Below are positions 23,903 through 35,086 of a DNA stretch of 64,000 nt, piece after piece. Source of the DNA: Dugong dugon (lineage: Eukaryota; Chordata; Mammalia; Sirenia; Dugongidae); the NCBI GenBank assembly GCA_030035585.1, contig CM057464.1, positions 30,521,465-30,585,464 on the forward strand. Direction: 5' to 3'. Within the stretch, counting starts at the first letter, position 1. Every line of letters starts with the position of its first letter. The position numbers were made by a program, and so were the translations under genes. Under the pieces are notes generated by a model that saw nothing but the letters and a program-made list of their open reading frames with translations, was not told where the DNA came from and did not search any database.

Positions 23903-25640
23903 TTGGTCTCAAATCTGGTTAGTCTTAAAGATGTTGATGACTCTTCTTCCAGCAGTAAAGAAGGCACTGCTAGTCCATGGCATGAGGTGGCAATACAAAT
24001 ATGCAAAATATCACCACCAGTATATCAGGTATTGGTGAAGGGCGAGGCTCAGGGTGATCACATATGTGATATCTTTTTACAGCTTTGTCAGAATGAGAAG
24101 TATGAGGAAGCTGGTTGGTTTGTCCTGCTTTCAGTAGACAAACTGGTGAAAGAAAGAGATGTGCTCAGGGCTTCAGAGTCAAAGCTCAAGTGCCACATAC
24201 ATGACCTCAAGGCTTCCACTTGTGCTTTGAAAGAAAGCCTTATTTCTTGTAGTAGCAGAGCTGAAATTGTGGAAAACCAACCCAGAGTCTTATTGTAAGA
24301 GTGGCTGAATTACAACGCCAGCTCAATTGCCAATCTCAGGAGGTGGCTGAAGTTAAAGTACGGGCATTGATTGGTAAGAACTGGGATTCCAAAACTTGGG
24401 ATGGGGACATACAGGCAGATAATCAGGAAGCTGGGGACACTGAGCCTAGAAATTCTGTTGAATCACTCCTGCCAGCAGAGCCAGTCCCATCTGAAGAGAT
24501 TACTTCATGTTTGTCTGCTAAACCACCCTGCCTAGAAAATTCATTAACACCCCCCCCCCACTCCTGTCTAATGAGATTAGCCCTAGCCCAACTGCCTCTA
24601 AAGAGCCCTTGCCTGAGTCATCGCCTGGGGCATCGCCTGAGACAGATGCTTTACAAGACAGTGCTGAATGATCTCAAAACAATTCCATACTACCAATTCT
24701 GGCTTCTAGACCTATAACTAGGCTTAAGTCCCAGCGAGCCCCAAAAGGTGAAGTGCAAAGTGTGACCCAGGAGGAGGTACATTACACTCCAAAAGAACTA
24801 CTTGACTTTTCTAATATGTACAAAAAGAAACCTGGGGAATATGTGTGGGAATGGCTATTAAGGGTATGGGATAATAGTGCAAGGAACATAAAGATGGATC
24901 AGTCTGAGTTTATTGATATGGGTCCACTAAGCAAAGATTGTTCATTCAGTTTTTCAGCTGGAGAAGTTAGGAAAGGATCTAATAGTTTATTTGGTTGGGC
25001 TGCTGAAGCATGGATTATGAGGTGGCCTACACTAAATCAAGTTGAAGTACCAGACCTGCCTTGGTATACTGTTGAAGAAGGTATCCAAAGGCTTAGGGAA
25101 ACTGACATGCTAAAGTGGATTTATCAAGTTAGACCCACAGACCCACACATGGAGTCCCAGAGGACACACCTTTTACCACAACTGTGAGGAACAAATTTGT
25201 GAAGGGAGCTCCAGCATCCTTGAAGACTACTGTGATTGCTATTTTAGGTAAGTCAGACTTGACAGTGGGAACTGCTCTAACTGAATTAAGACACCTAACT
25301 ACAATGGGACTGATTGGACCCCACGGTAGTAGGGGCCAAGTGGCTGTACTCAATCGACAAAGACAAGGTGGGCGTGGTTACAGTAACGGACAGAAGAGTC
25401 AAAGCAGAATAGTCCAACTCGTATGGACTTATTGCCTTGACTACTTAATCCTGGTGTCCCTAGGAGTGAAATAGATAGGAAATCTACTAAATATTTACTT
25501 GATCTGTACAAACAGATGAATTCTAGATCAGGTGAACAGCAGTCTAACTCGAATCGCCAGGATAGAGAGTCATGGTCCTTCAATCAATTCCCAAATTTGA
25601 GTGAGTATGAAGACCCATAACCCCTTGAATGAAGGGGAGG
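23903..25640 (+). pseudogene. ERVL gag remnant
   Basis: The former gag is spread over several frames: 23903-24298, 24301-24717, 24753-25187 and 25184-25474. The first piece has a heptad-like Leu/Lys stretch (VDKLVKERDVLRASESKLKC), consistent with the coiled coil near the N-terminus of ERVL Gag. The third piece (YTPKELLDFSNMYKKKPGEY onward) resembles the capsid of ERVL Gag, the family from which rodent Fv1 derives. At least three frameshifts separate the pieces, so no full-length product can be made. Confidence 0.75.
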
Positions 25641-25650
25641 CTGGGTCCCC

Positions 25651-25920
25651 TTGAGGAAGGACTCTAATACACAGTCAAAAATTTTTGCCGTTAATCTTTC
25701 TCCCAGCCTTCCCCAAAGGGATCTACAGCCTTTTATAAGAGTGACTGTTCATTGGGGAAAAGGAAATAGTCAGACTTTCCAGAGAATACTGGATACTGGC
25801 TCTGAACTGACACTAATTCCAGGAGACCCAAAATGTCACTGTGGCCCACCAGTCAGAGTGGGGGCATATGGACGTCAGGTTATTAATGAAGTCTTGGTTC
25901 ATGTTCATCTCACAGTAGGT
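25651..25920 (+). pseudogene. ERVL protease remnant, cut at its 3' side
   Basis: A 90-codon stretch containing the retropepsin active site DTGSE (codons from 25792) inside the context ILDTGSELTLIPG. An upstream segment (VTVHWGKGNSQTFQ) and a downstream one (VRVGAYGRQVINEVLVHVHL) fit an ERVL dUTPase/protease order. Homology ends at CTCACAGTAGGT, so only the first two thirds of the domain remain. Confidence 0.8.
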
Positions 25921-26480
25921 GAGACACCCAGTAAACACCAAAGAGGATAAAAATATCATAATCAAATTGCTGAGAACTAAAGAGAAAGAGAAAAATCTTA
26001 AAAGCAGGAAAGAGGAAAAAGTCACATTACACAAAGCAGAAAAACAATACAAATGGCAACTGATTGCTTTTTAGAAAAAATGGAGGTTGTAAGACAATTG
26101 AATAACATCTTTAAAGCACTGAAAGAAAAAATATATATGTGTATTAGCCTAGAGTTTTATATACATCAAAAATATTATTAAAAAATGACAGTGAAATCAA
26201 TATATTCTCAGGCAGACAAAAGCTGAGAGGATGGTGTCCAGCTGACCTACATGTCAAGATACCCCAAAAAATTTTTCAAGTTGAAAGTAAATACATACAG
26301 ATGGAAACTTGGGTCTGCAGGAAAAAAGAAAAAGCATCATTTGAATGATAAATATCTGAGAAAACAGATCTGTTTTCACTACTTATTTTTATAAGGTACT
26401 GTGTATATTTGAATATACGTATATACAATTTCTTTAAAAGACTGTTGACTGCTTAATGTAAAAATTATAACAATGTACTG
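25921..26480 (+). mobile_element. Old L1M/HAL1-like ORF1 region, right part
   Basis: The block continues the sequence broken at 23240: AAAGAGGATAAAAATATC, TTGCTGAGAACTAAAGAGAA, then CATCTTTAAAGCACTGAAAG and TCAGGCAGACAAAAGCTGAG, all known from the L1M/HAL1 ORF1 C-terminal domain. It decays into unique DNA before 26480. Confidence 0.7.
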
Positions 26481-26484
26481 TGTG

Positions 26485-27111
26485 CAGTGGCATCACTATG
26501 GGGTTGTAGGGGGTGTGAACCACACTGAGTGAAACAGAGGGGATGACACCAAAATGATTGTATATAAAATTTTTGTGCAGTGTTTCAGCAGAAATTTATT
26601 ATTTTTTTAATAAAAAATATTCCTGTAGTTAGTTATAACAACAAAAACATTTTTTCACAAGCCCAGCTTTCATGTATCAATATACCTCCAAGGCTAAAAC
26701 TCTATGCTAATTTACTTTTTGAACCTTCTAAAGTGCTTCGATCAGAGCTGTCATTATTACCCAATTACAATGATGCTTCAAATCACCTGGTTTCCTCTGC
26801 ATGTGCTACAAGCACATACTGTTTTTGTTGCTGCCAATGTTTCTATAGTCTCTGATTTTGTCAAATTTTCTGGTGTTTTAGCTACAGTATTCTGGTAATT
26901 ACTATTTGTGAACCTATATCAATAACTTTTTTGAGAATGAAGTGATAATCAAAGGAAAAGAATGAGTGATATACTGTAATTGCAATTTATGACTAACATT
27001 AGTACAAAAAACATAACTAAGGATTCCGTATGCTCTGGTATGGGAGGAAATCCATGTGGGGAGGGTGACACCATGAGTTATCACACTGGTTGACACCAAC
27101 CCTAGTGACTG
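26485..27111. mobile_element. Possible DNA transposon with short terminal inverted repeats
   Basis: The left end CAGTGGCATCACTATGGGGT and the right end, read in reverse complement as CAGTCACTAGGGTTGGTG, form imperfect inverted ends. Both ends have a nearby GGTGACACCA or GATGACACCAA motif. A TGTGTG string flanks each side, which could be a target-site duplication or simple sequence. No transposase is visible. A hAT-type non-autonomous element is possible but not shown. Confidence 0.4.
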
Positions 27112-27363
27112 TGTGTGCTTTTTAGCGTATATAAAAGTATTCCTTGCATACCTGTGATGTTCTATCATGACTTGAGAGCTTATGTGCATAAACATCAAGC
27201 AAATTTTCACATACATTAAACAAAATTCCTGTTTGTTTCAGCTATGTGCCAAGCAATGTGAAATTTGTGGAAATATTAAGATAGTGGCATTCAAAACATA
27301 CTGTCCTATATGACACTCAGCATCCTTCATATAGTGTTTTATTCTCCACCAGAAAACCATCAC

Positions 27364-27384
27364 AAAATTCTCGTTGTATTAAAT
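27364..27384. repeat. Target-site duplication of L1-E, left copy
   Basis: A 21-base direct repeat beginning AAAATTCTCG; the identical copy is at 27953-27973. The first bases resemble the L1 endonuclease target (TTTT/A on the other strand). Confidence 0.9.
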
Positions 27385-27952
27385 GTAACAATCTTTGTTC
27401 ATTACCAGGGATGGGAGTATGGCCCCCAGACACCCTTTCAGCTCAGTGGTGAAGTTACCTTCGAGGTTCACTGTTCAGCCTGGGAGTGGACAGCCCAGTA
27501 AAACCAAACGAGACTAATGAGGTACAGGAGTCCCGTGACAAGGACCAGAAGGCAGAAGGGGACAAAGAAGCTGGTGATAGGAAACCCAAGGCTGACTAAG
27601 GATATTGTTGATGTGTTGTGAGATTGTTAACCATTGTCATAGGGCAACATGTGTAGTAACTGTTAAATGAGAAACTATTTTGTTCTGTAAGCCTTCATCT
27701 TAAGTGAGAGTAGCAGCACAATTGGAAGAGCGTAGTCAATGTCACAGAACTGTGCATGTGGAAATTTTTGAAATGGTGTATCTTTGGCTATGTGTACTTT
27801 CACCGAAAAAAAAAGGTTGAGAAGTTAGAGGGTTGACATGTTGTGGGGTTGTTAACTAACATCATAAAACAACATGTGTACTGCTGTTTCATGAGAAACT
27901 ATTTGTTCTGTAAGCCTTCACCTGAAGTACAATAAACAAAAAAAGGAAAAAA
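27385..27952 (+). mobile_element. L1-E: 5'-truncated LINE-1, A/D type
   Basis: A 568-bp copy of the L1 3'UTR in plus orientation that matches the 3'UTR of L1-A and L1-D in reverse complement, for example GGATATTGTTGATGTGTTGT. It contains two copies of the terminal unit (about 27620-27815 and 27825-27935) and ends in an A-rich tail at 27935-27952. Perfect 21-bp duplications flank it. It is therefore a clean, relatively recent insertion truncated on its 5' side. Confidence 0.92.
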
Positions 27953-27973
27953 AAAATTCTCGTTGTATTAAAT
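27953..27973. repeat. Target-site duplication of L1-E, right copy
   Basis: Identical over 21 bases to 27364-27384. It shares its first A residues with the poly(A) tail, so the exact left edge could shift by a few bases. Confidence 0.9.
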
Positions 27974-28830
27974 AAGATGGTCCTCAACAACAATGGACAT
28001 AGCCTTTCTCTGTTTGCTACATTGTTGTTTCTAGCTTCCTTTTTCTGCTTGAAGCTTCAATTATCTGAAATATTCCAGCATCTCTATGGATCAAAGGGCA
28101 AGGTGAAGTTCACCCAATGACTCCATTTCTTGCTTGGGAGATTGTGGCATTAATTTGTCTTCAGATAAGTTTGGATGCCGTATGTCCCCTTTTATTATGT
28201 GTTCCATAGATAAACTCTTAGGTTTTTACTTGGCAAGCATTTCTGTGAAATGTTGGTCTGGGATTTTAAGTCTATGTCTAGAAGAAAAAGTATCCACTCA
28301 GGCCCTTTTTGTCTTTAGTCCACTAAAAATATTCTTATTTCTGACTGATGCTAGCAAAGTGAATGCATTCAAGCAAAAATATAATTCCCTAATTTAAGAA
28401 AAAGTACAGGTAATATTAACCTGAGAGGAAAGTCAGTTCCATCAAAAAATCAACATATAAAAATAAGCATTATTTAAAAGCTCTCAGAAACAAACAAGCA
28501 AAAACAGAGAGATGATTTGTAAATACATTGTAAGACTAGAGTGCATCCTAAATCTTGTCAAGGGCCAGAGAACACCTCCTGGGAATGATAGCATCAGTGT
28601 AAAATGTAGCTAATATAAAACAAGGTAAAAGAAATTGCACATAATGAGGAAATTGCTATGGTAGAGATCGCTGGAGTCTAATAAGGAGTATAGAAAAAGA
28701 TGTATGCACAGAGCTGCTCAGTGTCTTTTCAAAACTGTGCTGAGATATCATTTTAACCACAGTGAAAAAATACAAAATAAAAAAAATTTCAAATTGTAAA
28801 TGCAACAAAAATATGAAGTACCTAAGAATG
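27974..28830. other. Unique DNA, nothing recognised
   Basis: Moderately AT-rich sequence between L1-E and the RTE LINE. I see no repeat family, RNA gene or credible exon. Confidence 0.5.
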
Positions 28831-29081
28831 TTGTTGTTAGTTGCCATTGAGTCGGTTCAGACTCATAGTGACCCCATGTACAACAAAACGAAACACTGCC
28901 CAGTTGTGTGCCATCTTCATAATCATTGCTATGTTTGAGCCCATTGTTGCAGCCACTGTGTCAATGCAGCTGAGGGTTTTCCTCTTTTTCATTGACCCTC
29001 TACTTTACCAAGCATGATGTCCTTCTCCAGGGATTGGTCCCTCCTGATAACATGTCCAAAATCCATGTGACAAAATCTTGC

Positions 29082-29601
29082 TGTCTTAGTCATCTAGTGC
29101 TACTCTAACAGGAACACCACAAGTGGATGGTTTTAACAAAGAGAAATTTATTTTCTCACAGTTTAGTAGGCTTCAAGTCCAAATTCAGGGCATCAATTCC
29201 AGGGGAAGACTTTCTCTTTGTTGGCTCTGGAGGAAGGTCCTCATAGTCATCAATCTTCCCTTGGACTAGGAGCTTCTCTACGCAGGAACCTCAGGTCCAA
29301 AGGATGTGCTCTGCTCCTGGCACTGCTTTCTTGGTGGTATGAGGTCACCAGTTCTTTGTTTGCTTCCCTTTCCTTTTATCTCTTAAGAGATAAAAGGTGG
29401 TGCAGGCCACACCCCAGGGAAACTTCCTTTACACTGAATCAGGGATGTGACCTGGGTAAAGGTGGTGTTACAGTCCCATTCTAATCCTCTTTAATGCAAA
29501 ACTACAATCACAGAATGGAGGACAACCACACAGTACTTTGAATCATGGCCCAGGCAAATTGATACACATATTTTTGGGGGTACACAATTCAATCCATGAC
29601 A
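29082..29601 (-). mobile_element. Solo LTR, MaLR/ERVL-like, second copy
   Basis: The 520-bp element is the reverse complement of the family seen at 3440-3932: it starts TGTCTTAGTCATCTAGTGCT and ends CAATCCATGACA on the plus strand. A perfect 5-bp duplication, CTTGC, flanks it (29077-29081 and 29602-29606), and RTE sequence continues across it. The palindrome of the first copy is present here as a perfect 26-bp palindrome at 29372-29397. Confidence 0.88.
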
Positions 29602-29999
29602 CTTGCCATTCTCCTTTTCAAGGACCAATCTGGCTGTGTTTCTTCCAAGACAGATGTGTTCATTCTTCTGGCCATCCATGGTATATTTAATTTTCTTCAC
29701 CAGCACTATAATTCAAGTGCATCAATTCTTCTTTGGTCTTCCTTATTCATTGTCCAGTTTTCACATGCATATGAGGTGATGGAAAATACCATGGCTTGGG
29801 TTAGGCACACCTTAGTCCTTAAAGTGACATCATTGCTTTTTAGCACTTCAAAGAGATATTTTGCAGCAGATTTGCCCAATACAATGTGTCATTTGATTTC
29901 TTGACTGCTGCTTCCATGGGCATTGATTGTGGATCCAAGTAAAATGAAATCCTTGACAGCTATAATCTTTTCTCCATTTATCATGATGTTGCTTATTGG

Positions 30000-30930
30000 T
30001 CCACTTTGAGGATTTTTATTTTCTTTATGTTGAGGTGCAATTCATACTGAAGGCTGTAGTCTTTGATCTTCATCAGTAAGGGCTTCAAGTCCTCTTCACT
30101 TTCAGCAATCAAGGTTGTGTCATCTGCATATTGCAAGTTGTTAATGAGTCTTCCTCCAATCCTGATGCCCCGTTCTTCTTCATACAGTCCAGCTTCTCGG
30201 ATTATTTGCTCAACATATATATTGAATTAGTATGGTGAAAGGATAAAACCCTGATGCACAACTTTCCTGATTTTAAATCATGCAGTATCCTCTTCTTCTG
30301 TTTGAACGACTGCCTCTTGATGTATGTACAGGTTCCACATGAACACAATTAAGTGTTCGGGTATTCCCATTCTTCGCAATGTTATCACAGTGGAATGCCT
30401 TTGCATAGTCAATAAAACACAAGTAAACATCTTTCTGGTATTCTCTGCTTTCAGACAAGATCCATCTGACATCAGCAATGAAATTCCTTGTTCCACATCC
30501 TCTTCTGAATCCAGCTTGAATTTCTGGTTGTTCCCTGTTGATGTACTGCTGCAACCACTTTTGAAATATCTTCAGCAAAATTGTACTTGTGTGATATTAA
30601 TGATATTGTTCAATAATTTCTGCATTCTGTTGGATCATTTTTCTTTGGAATGGGTACAAATATAGATTTCTTCCAGTTGGTTGGCCAGGTAGCTCTCATT
30701 CACATTTCTGGCATAGACGAGTGAGCCCCTCCAGTGTTGCATCCATTTGTTGAAACATCGCACCTGGTATTCTGTCAATTCCTGGAGACTTGCTTTTCAC
30801 CAATGTCTTCAGTGCAGCTTGGACTTCTTCCTTCAGTACCATCAGTTCTTGATCATATGCTATCTCCTGAAACGGTTGAATGTCGACCAGTTCTTTTTGG
30901 TACTGTGACTCTGTGTATTCTGAATCTTTC
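30000..30930 (-). pseudogene. RTE reverse-transcriptase remnant
   Basis: Broken RT domain of the RTE ORF. Minus-strand frames give AGFRRGCGTRNFIADVRWIL and CFIDYAKAF (fingers/palm, 30273-30578), and a third frame gives the LQYADDT catalytic motif near 30115-30135. An upstream piece (30696-30932) gives KTLVKSKSPGIDRIPGAMFQ, the typical start of the RT domain. The pieces lie in different frames. Confidence 0.85.
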
Positions 30931-31439
30931 ATCTTCTTTTGATGCTTCCTCCATCATTCAGTACTTTACCCATAGAATCTTTCAGCATTGCAACTCACCG
31001 CTTGAGTTTTTTCTTCAGTTCTTTCAGCCTGAGAAATGCTGAGCATGCTCTTCCCTTCTGGTTTTCTAACTCCAGTTCTTTGCACATGTCATTATAATAC
31101 TTTGTCTTCTCAAGCTGCCTTTGAAATCTTCTGTTCAGCCCTTTTACTTCATCATTTCTTCCTTTCTCTAGAGCTGCTCTATGTATAACAGTAAGTTTTA
31201 GAGTCTTTTCTAACATCTATTTTGATCTTTTCTTTCTTTCTTGTCTTTTTAATTAGCTTTTTGCTTTCTTTATGTATGATGATGTTTTTGATGTCATCCC
31301 AGAACAGGTCTGGTCTTTGGTCATTAATGTTCAATGCATCAAATCTATTCTTGAGATGATCTCTAAATTCAGGTGGGATATACTCAAGGTTGTATTTTAG
31401 CTTTCGTGGACTTGTTTTAATTTTCTTCAGCTTCAACTA

Positions 31440-32110
31440 GAACTTGCATATGAGCGATTGATGGTCTGTTCCACAGTTGGCGCCTGGCCTTGTTCTGATG
31501 GATGATAGTGAGTTTCTCCATCGTCTCTTTTCACAGATGTAGTTGATTTATTTCCTGTGTATTCCATCCGGCAAGCAGCATGTATATAGTTGCTGTTTGG
31601 AAGAAAGTATTTGCAATGAATAAGTCGTTGGTCTTGCAAAATTTTTTCATGTTATCTCCAACATTGTTTCCATCATCAAGGCCATATTTTCCAACAACCA
31701 ATCCTTCTTCTTTGTTCCCAACTTTCACATTCCAATCACTAGTAATTATCAATACATCTTGATTGCATAGTTGATCAATTCAGACTGCAAAAGTTGGTAA
31801 AAATCCAATGTCTTCATCTTTGGCATTAGTAGTTGGTGCATAAATTTGAATATTAATCATATTCACTGGTCCTCCTTATAGGTGTAAGGATATTATTCTA
31901 TCAGTGACAGTGTTGTACTTCAGGATATATTTTGAAACGTTCTTTTTGACAATGAATGCAATGCCATTGGTCTTGAATTTGTCATTCCTGGCATAGTAGA
32001 CCATATGATTACCTGATTCAAAATGGCCAATACCAGTCCATTTCAGCTCATTAATGCCTAGGATATCTATCTTTATGAGTTCTATTTCATTTTTGACAAC
32101 TTCCAATTTT
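31440..32110 (-). pseudogene. RTE endonuclease remnant
   Basis: APE-type endonuclease pieces on the minus strand. INELKWTGIGHFESGNHMVY (31876-32106) holds the Glu of the active site, and ITSDWNVKVGNKEEG (31531-31752) holds the D-x-N motif. The two lie in different frames and stops follow each. The linker (31179-31436, with SPRKLKYNLEYIPPEFRD) is also fragmented. Confidence 0.8.
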
Positions 32111-32536
32111 CATACTTCGTATACTCTGTTCTGATTAATAATGGATATTTGTAGTTGCTTCTTCTCATTTTGAATCATGCCACAACATCAAAAGAAGGTC
32201 TTGAAAGCTTTATTCCATCCACGTCATTAAGGTCGACTCAACTCTGAGGAGGCAGCTCTTCCCTAGTTGTATCTGAGTGCCTTCCAACCTGAGGGGCTCA
32301 TCTTCTGGCACTTTATCAGACAATGTTCTGCTGCTAGTCATAAGGTTTTCAATGGTGAATTTTTTCAGAAGCAGACCGCCAGGTCCTTCTTCCTACTCCA
32401 GCTCAGTCTGGAAACTTTGCTGAAACCTGTCCACCATGAGTAACCCTGCTGGTATTTGAAATATTGGTGGCATAGCTTCCATCATCACAGCAACACTCAA
32501 GCCACCACAGTATGAAAAACTGACAAACGAGTAGTG

Positions 32537-33460
32537 GTCATTTGTTATATGGGCAATGAAAAACTAATATCTATTCATTTGAGAGATAAATTTGGCTCTA
32601 GATAGTTTTGATAGAAAATTTTAGTATTTTTTTTCAAGAAATACAACTTAATTTTGCTAATACTCATAAAGTCGTGCTTATCAGGAGTACATAAATTATG
32701 CTTCAGGGCCTGGCCTGGCAATGTTCAAGGGCAGATCAGAGTCTGAGATAAACAGTCATTCTTAAAAAAATACTTTTCAAAAAAAAAGTAAAATTGTAAG
32801 TATCATACAAATATTAAATGAACATAGAAGTATTAAATGAACATAGAAGTATAAAATGAACACTTGCCAAAGATTTTATTTAGCTCATTTCATTAATTAG
32901 AGAAACAGTAAGATGTTACCATCAGTTTGAAGGAGAATTCAAGGGACCACAATTATTTGGATCAATCAGGAATGCTGAAATGAATTTACAAATAGATGTA
33001 AAACTGGCTTTTTTCATAAGGGGGTGAGAACCCTATCGTCCCTCTAGTGCATGGAATTCATTTGAATATGGAGGATAATTGTTTTCATTGCTATTTGTTA
33101 TATGAAATGTAGAGAGTTGTAAAATAGTCCAAAGAAATAAAAGGTGCAAACTCTACAACATAGCTTTCCAATGAAGATAATGTAATCATTTTAATCCATT
33201 TCAGAGTTTTTCACAATTTTTTCTAACACTTTCAATGAACACCATGTACTTATCTTCTACATATTGGTGAAATTAAATTATAATAGACACCAGTAAGAAC
33301 ACAAACCAGCACAACATGAAAAGAGGGAAAGAACAGAAAAGTGTTGGTAGAATGAGTAAAGGAGGTGGGCAAGGGAGACCTTTTTAAATCCCAATCAATA
33401 TATTTATCTTTTCTAATTATTATATCCATTTTTCTCTCCCTCAGTACCAGAAACTCAGTT
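32537..33460. other. Mostly unique DNA with a three-copy minisatellite
   Basis: About 32810-32870 holds three tandem copies of a roughly 19-base unit (ATTAAATGAACATAGAAGT, the third with one or two changes). Nothing else is recognised in this AT-rich stretch. Confidence 0.6.
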
Positions 33461-33808
33461 TTGTTGTTGTTGTTAGTGCCATCAGGATAGCCTCTGCCTC
33501 ATGGGGACCCCATGCACAACAGAAGAAAATGCTGCCCGGTCCTGTTCCACCCCCAATGTCAGTCACAGATCAAATCATTGTGATCCAAAGAGTTTTCACT
33601 GGCTGATTTTAGAAGTATATCACCAGGCCTTTCTTCCTAGTCCATTTGATTCTGGAAGCTCTACTGAAACTTGTTCGGCATCATAACAACATGCAAGCCT
33701 CCACTGACAGACAGGTGGTTGCTGTGTATGAAGTGCATTGGTCAGGATTTGAACCTGAATCTCCTGCATGTAAGGAGGGCATTCTACCACTGAACCACCA
33801 AAGCCCTC
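33461..33808 (-). mobile_element. Composite SINE: tRNA-Gly-like head with RTE-derived body and tail
   Basis: On the minus strand the head (about 33738-33808) reads like a tRNA-Gly gene: TTGGTGGTTCAGTGGTAGAA (A-box) and GGTTCAAATCC (B-box). The body matches the RTE 5'UTR (for example TTCACTGGCTGATTTTAGAA and CTTCTTCCTAGTCCATTTGA on the plus strand, compare 57058-57110). The tail is the RTE 3' end with an AAC tail. The head differs from that of the AfroSINE. The whole is about 350 bp. A short CTCAGT repeat flanks both ends (33455-33460 and 33805-33810), which may be a target-site duplication. Confidence 0.75.
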
Positions 33809-34394
33809 AGTATAGCTCTCACAAAGCAAGGCTCAGTGTAATAGGAAAAATTCTTGTAGACTAAAATGGCTATAATTCTGCCTTTCCAGAAGTGACTGCA
33901 GTTCATGAAATAGCATCCAGAAAGGAGAAAAATGACTATCAGGTAATTAAACAACATGGCAAATAGTTTTGAAGAATAAAACAGTAGGATATCTCACCAA
34001 TCTACAGAATGCCAATACATGACTGTTGCAGTCTTCCAACCTGACAATGATGAAGGTTCTTTTTGGCAGTATAATTCTTTACTTCAAGGCAGAACAATGA
34101 CACTGGAGGAAAAAAAACCTTGACGTAATTCTCAAGCTTCATTCTTGCTCTCACTATATTCCTATACTAAGCAATTCCTAGATATTTCTCTTGTTTCTTT
34201 TTTTGTAGGTGGATTAATCAGAGGAAGAGAAGAAGAAGGACACAAGGTGTGTGGTATGAGGTATCAGCACCAGGTGACTGTCATACCTGGAATTAATGTG
34301 AAGAAATTACCTGACATACAACTTTTAATCTCTAAGATTTTGATTTTTCCACATTCTCTTATGTGAGATGACATCAGACAGTGAGATGCACTAT

Positions 34395-34510
34395 TCTGAA
34401 AATTAAAAGACTGTTTTCTAATCCAGTCTATGCCACTAAACCTTTGACATAGTGGATCCCTAGTTTCTTATTCTATAAAATGAACCAATTAGATTGTATT
34501 ATTTCCAAAA
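34395..34510 (+). mobile_element. MIR SINE fragment
   Basis: The block TTCTAATCCAGTCTATGCCA followed by TTTCTTATTCTATAAAATGA matches the MIR core and tail order. Diverged and incomplete at both ends. Confidence 0.65.
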
Positions 34511-34727
34511 ATCCTTCTATTTTTATAATCTAGTTGGAGAAGCACTTCTGTTTAAAACAGTCCTGAGGATGCCAGTAAGGTTCATAAGAAAACATGCCCT
34601 GGATAAATCTAAGGGGAAAAAATACATAAGAAATTTGAAGAAATAGTTTGAGAATTCTAGAACTAAATAGAAGTTGCTTTTCCTAATTTGATGCATCTAA
34701 ATTTTCATTGTATATTTATGGAGTGTT

Positions 34728-34933
34728 AAAAAAACAAACTTGTTGCTGTCGAGTTGATTCTGACTCATAGCAACCTTATATGACAGATTAGAACTGCCCC
34801 ATAGGGTTTCCAAGGCTGAAATCTTTACAGAAGCAGCTTGCCACATCTTTCTCCCATGGAACAGCTGATGGGTTTGAACTGATGCCCCTTCAGTTAGCAG
34901 CTGAGACCTTAACCACTGTGCCATCAGGGCGCT
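34728..34933 (-). mobile_element. AfroSINE
   Basis: On the plus strand it starts with the tail (TTGTTGCTGTCGAGTTGATT) and ends with the head (AACCACTGTGCCATCAGGGC), so it is a complete minus-strand copy. The B-box reads GGTTTGAACTG on the plus strand. Confidence 0.9.
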
Positions 34934-35086
34934 TTACTTTGTGTATATCTCTGTGTGTGTGTCATGGTTTAGTTGATTAATTTAGCCTTTTTAGTATTCT
35001 ATAGTTTCAATACATTGTGTTACAAACATAAAATTTTGTCATTAGCTTTGGGATGGCATACTTTTCTAGTGCCTTAATCAGTGAGG

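Larger units (their letters stand above)
23241..25920 (+). mobile_element. ERVL provirus, truncated (5' LTR, PBS, gag, part of protease)
   Basis: An old endogenous retrovirus of class III. The order is 5' LTR (23241-23847), primer-binding site (23850-23867), broken gag (about 23903-25640) and protease (about 25651-25920). Reverse transcriptase, integrase and the 3' LTR are absent. The 3' break falls soon after the protease active site. Old L1M sequence flanks both sides and appears continuous across it, with CCTAG at 23236-23240 and CCCAG at 25927-25931. The element lies in the same orientation as the L1M. It is inactive. Confidence 0.85.
28831..32536 (-). mobile_element. RTE (BovB-like) LINE, near full-length, with nested solo LTR
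   Basis: On the minus strand the order is 5'UTR (about 32110-32536), endonuclease (about 31440-32110), linker, reverse transcriptase (about 30000-30930) and 3' end with an AAC-type tail (TTGTTGTTAG at 28831 on the plus strand). Without the 520-bp LTR the element is about 3.2 kb, as expected for RTE. Several stops and frameshifts make it inactive. The 3' end shares sequence with the AfroSINE tails, which makes it a likely mobiliser family for them. Confidence 0.9.

Noticed and set aside
33738-33808. A tRNA-Gly gene
   Set aside because: A- and B-boxes are visible, but the sequence continues into an RTE-derived body and has changes in the stem regions, so it is a SINE head.
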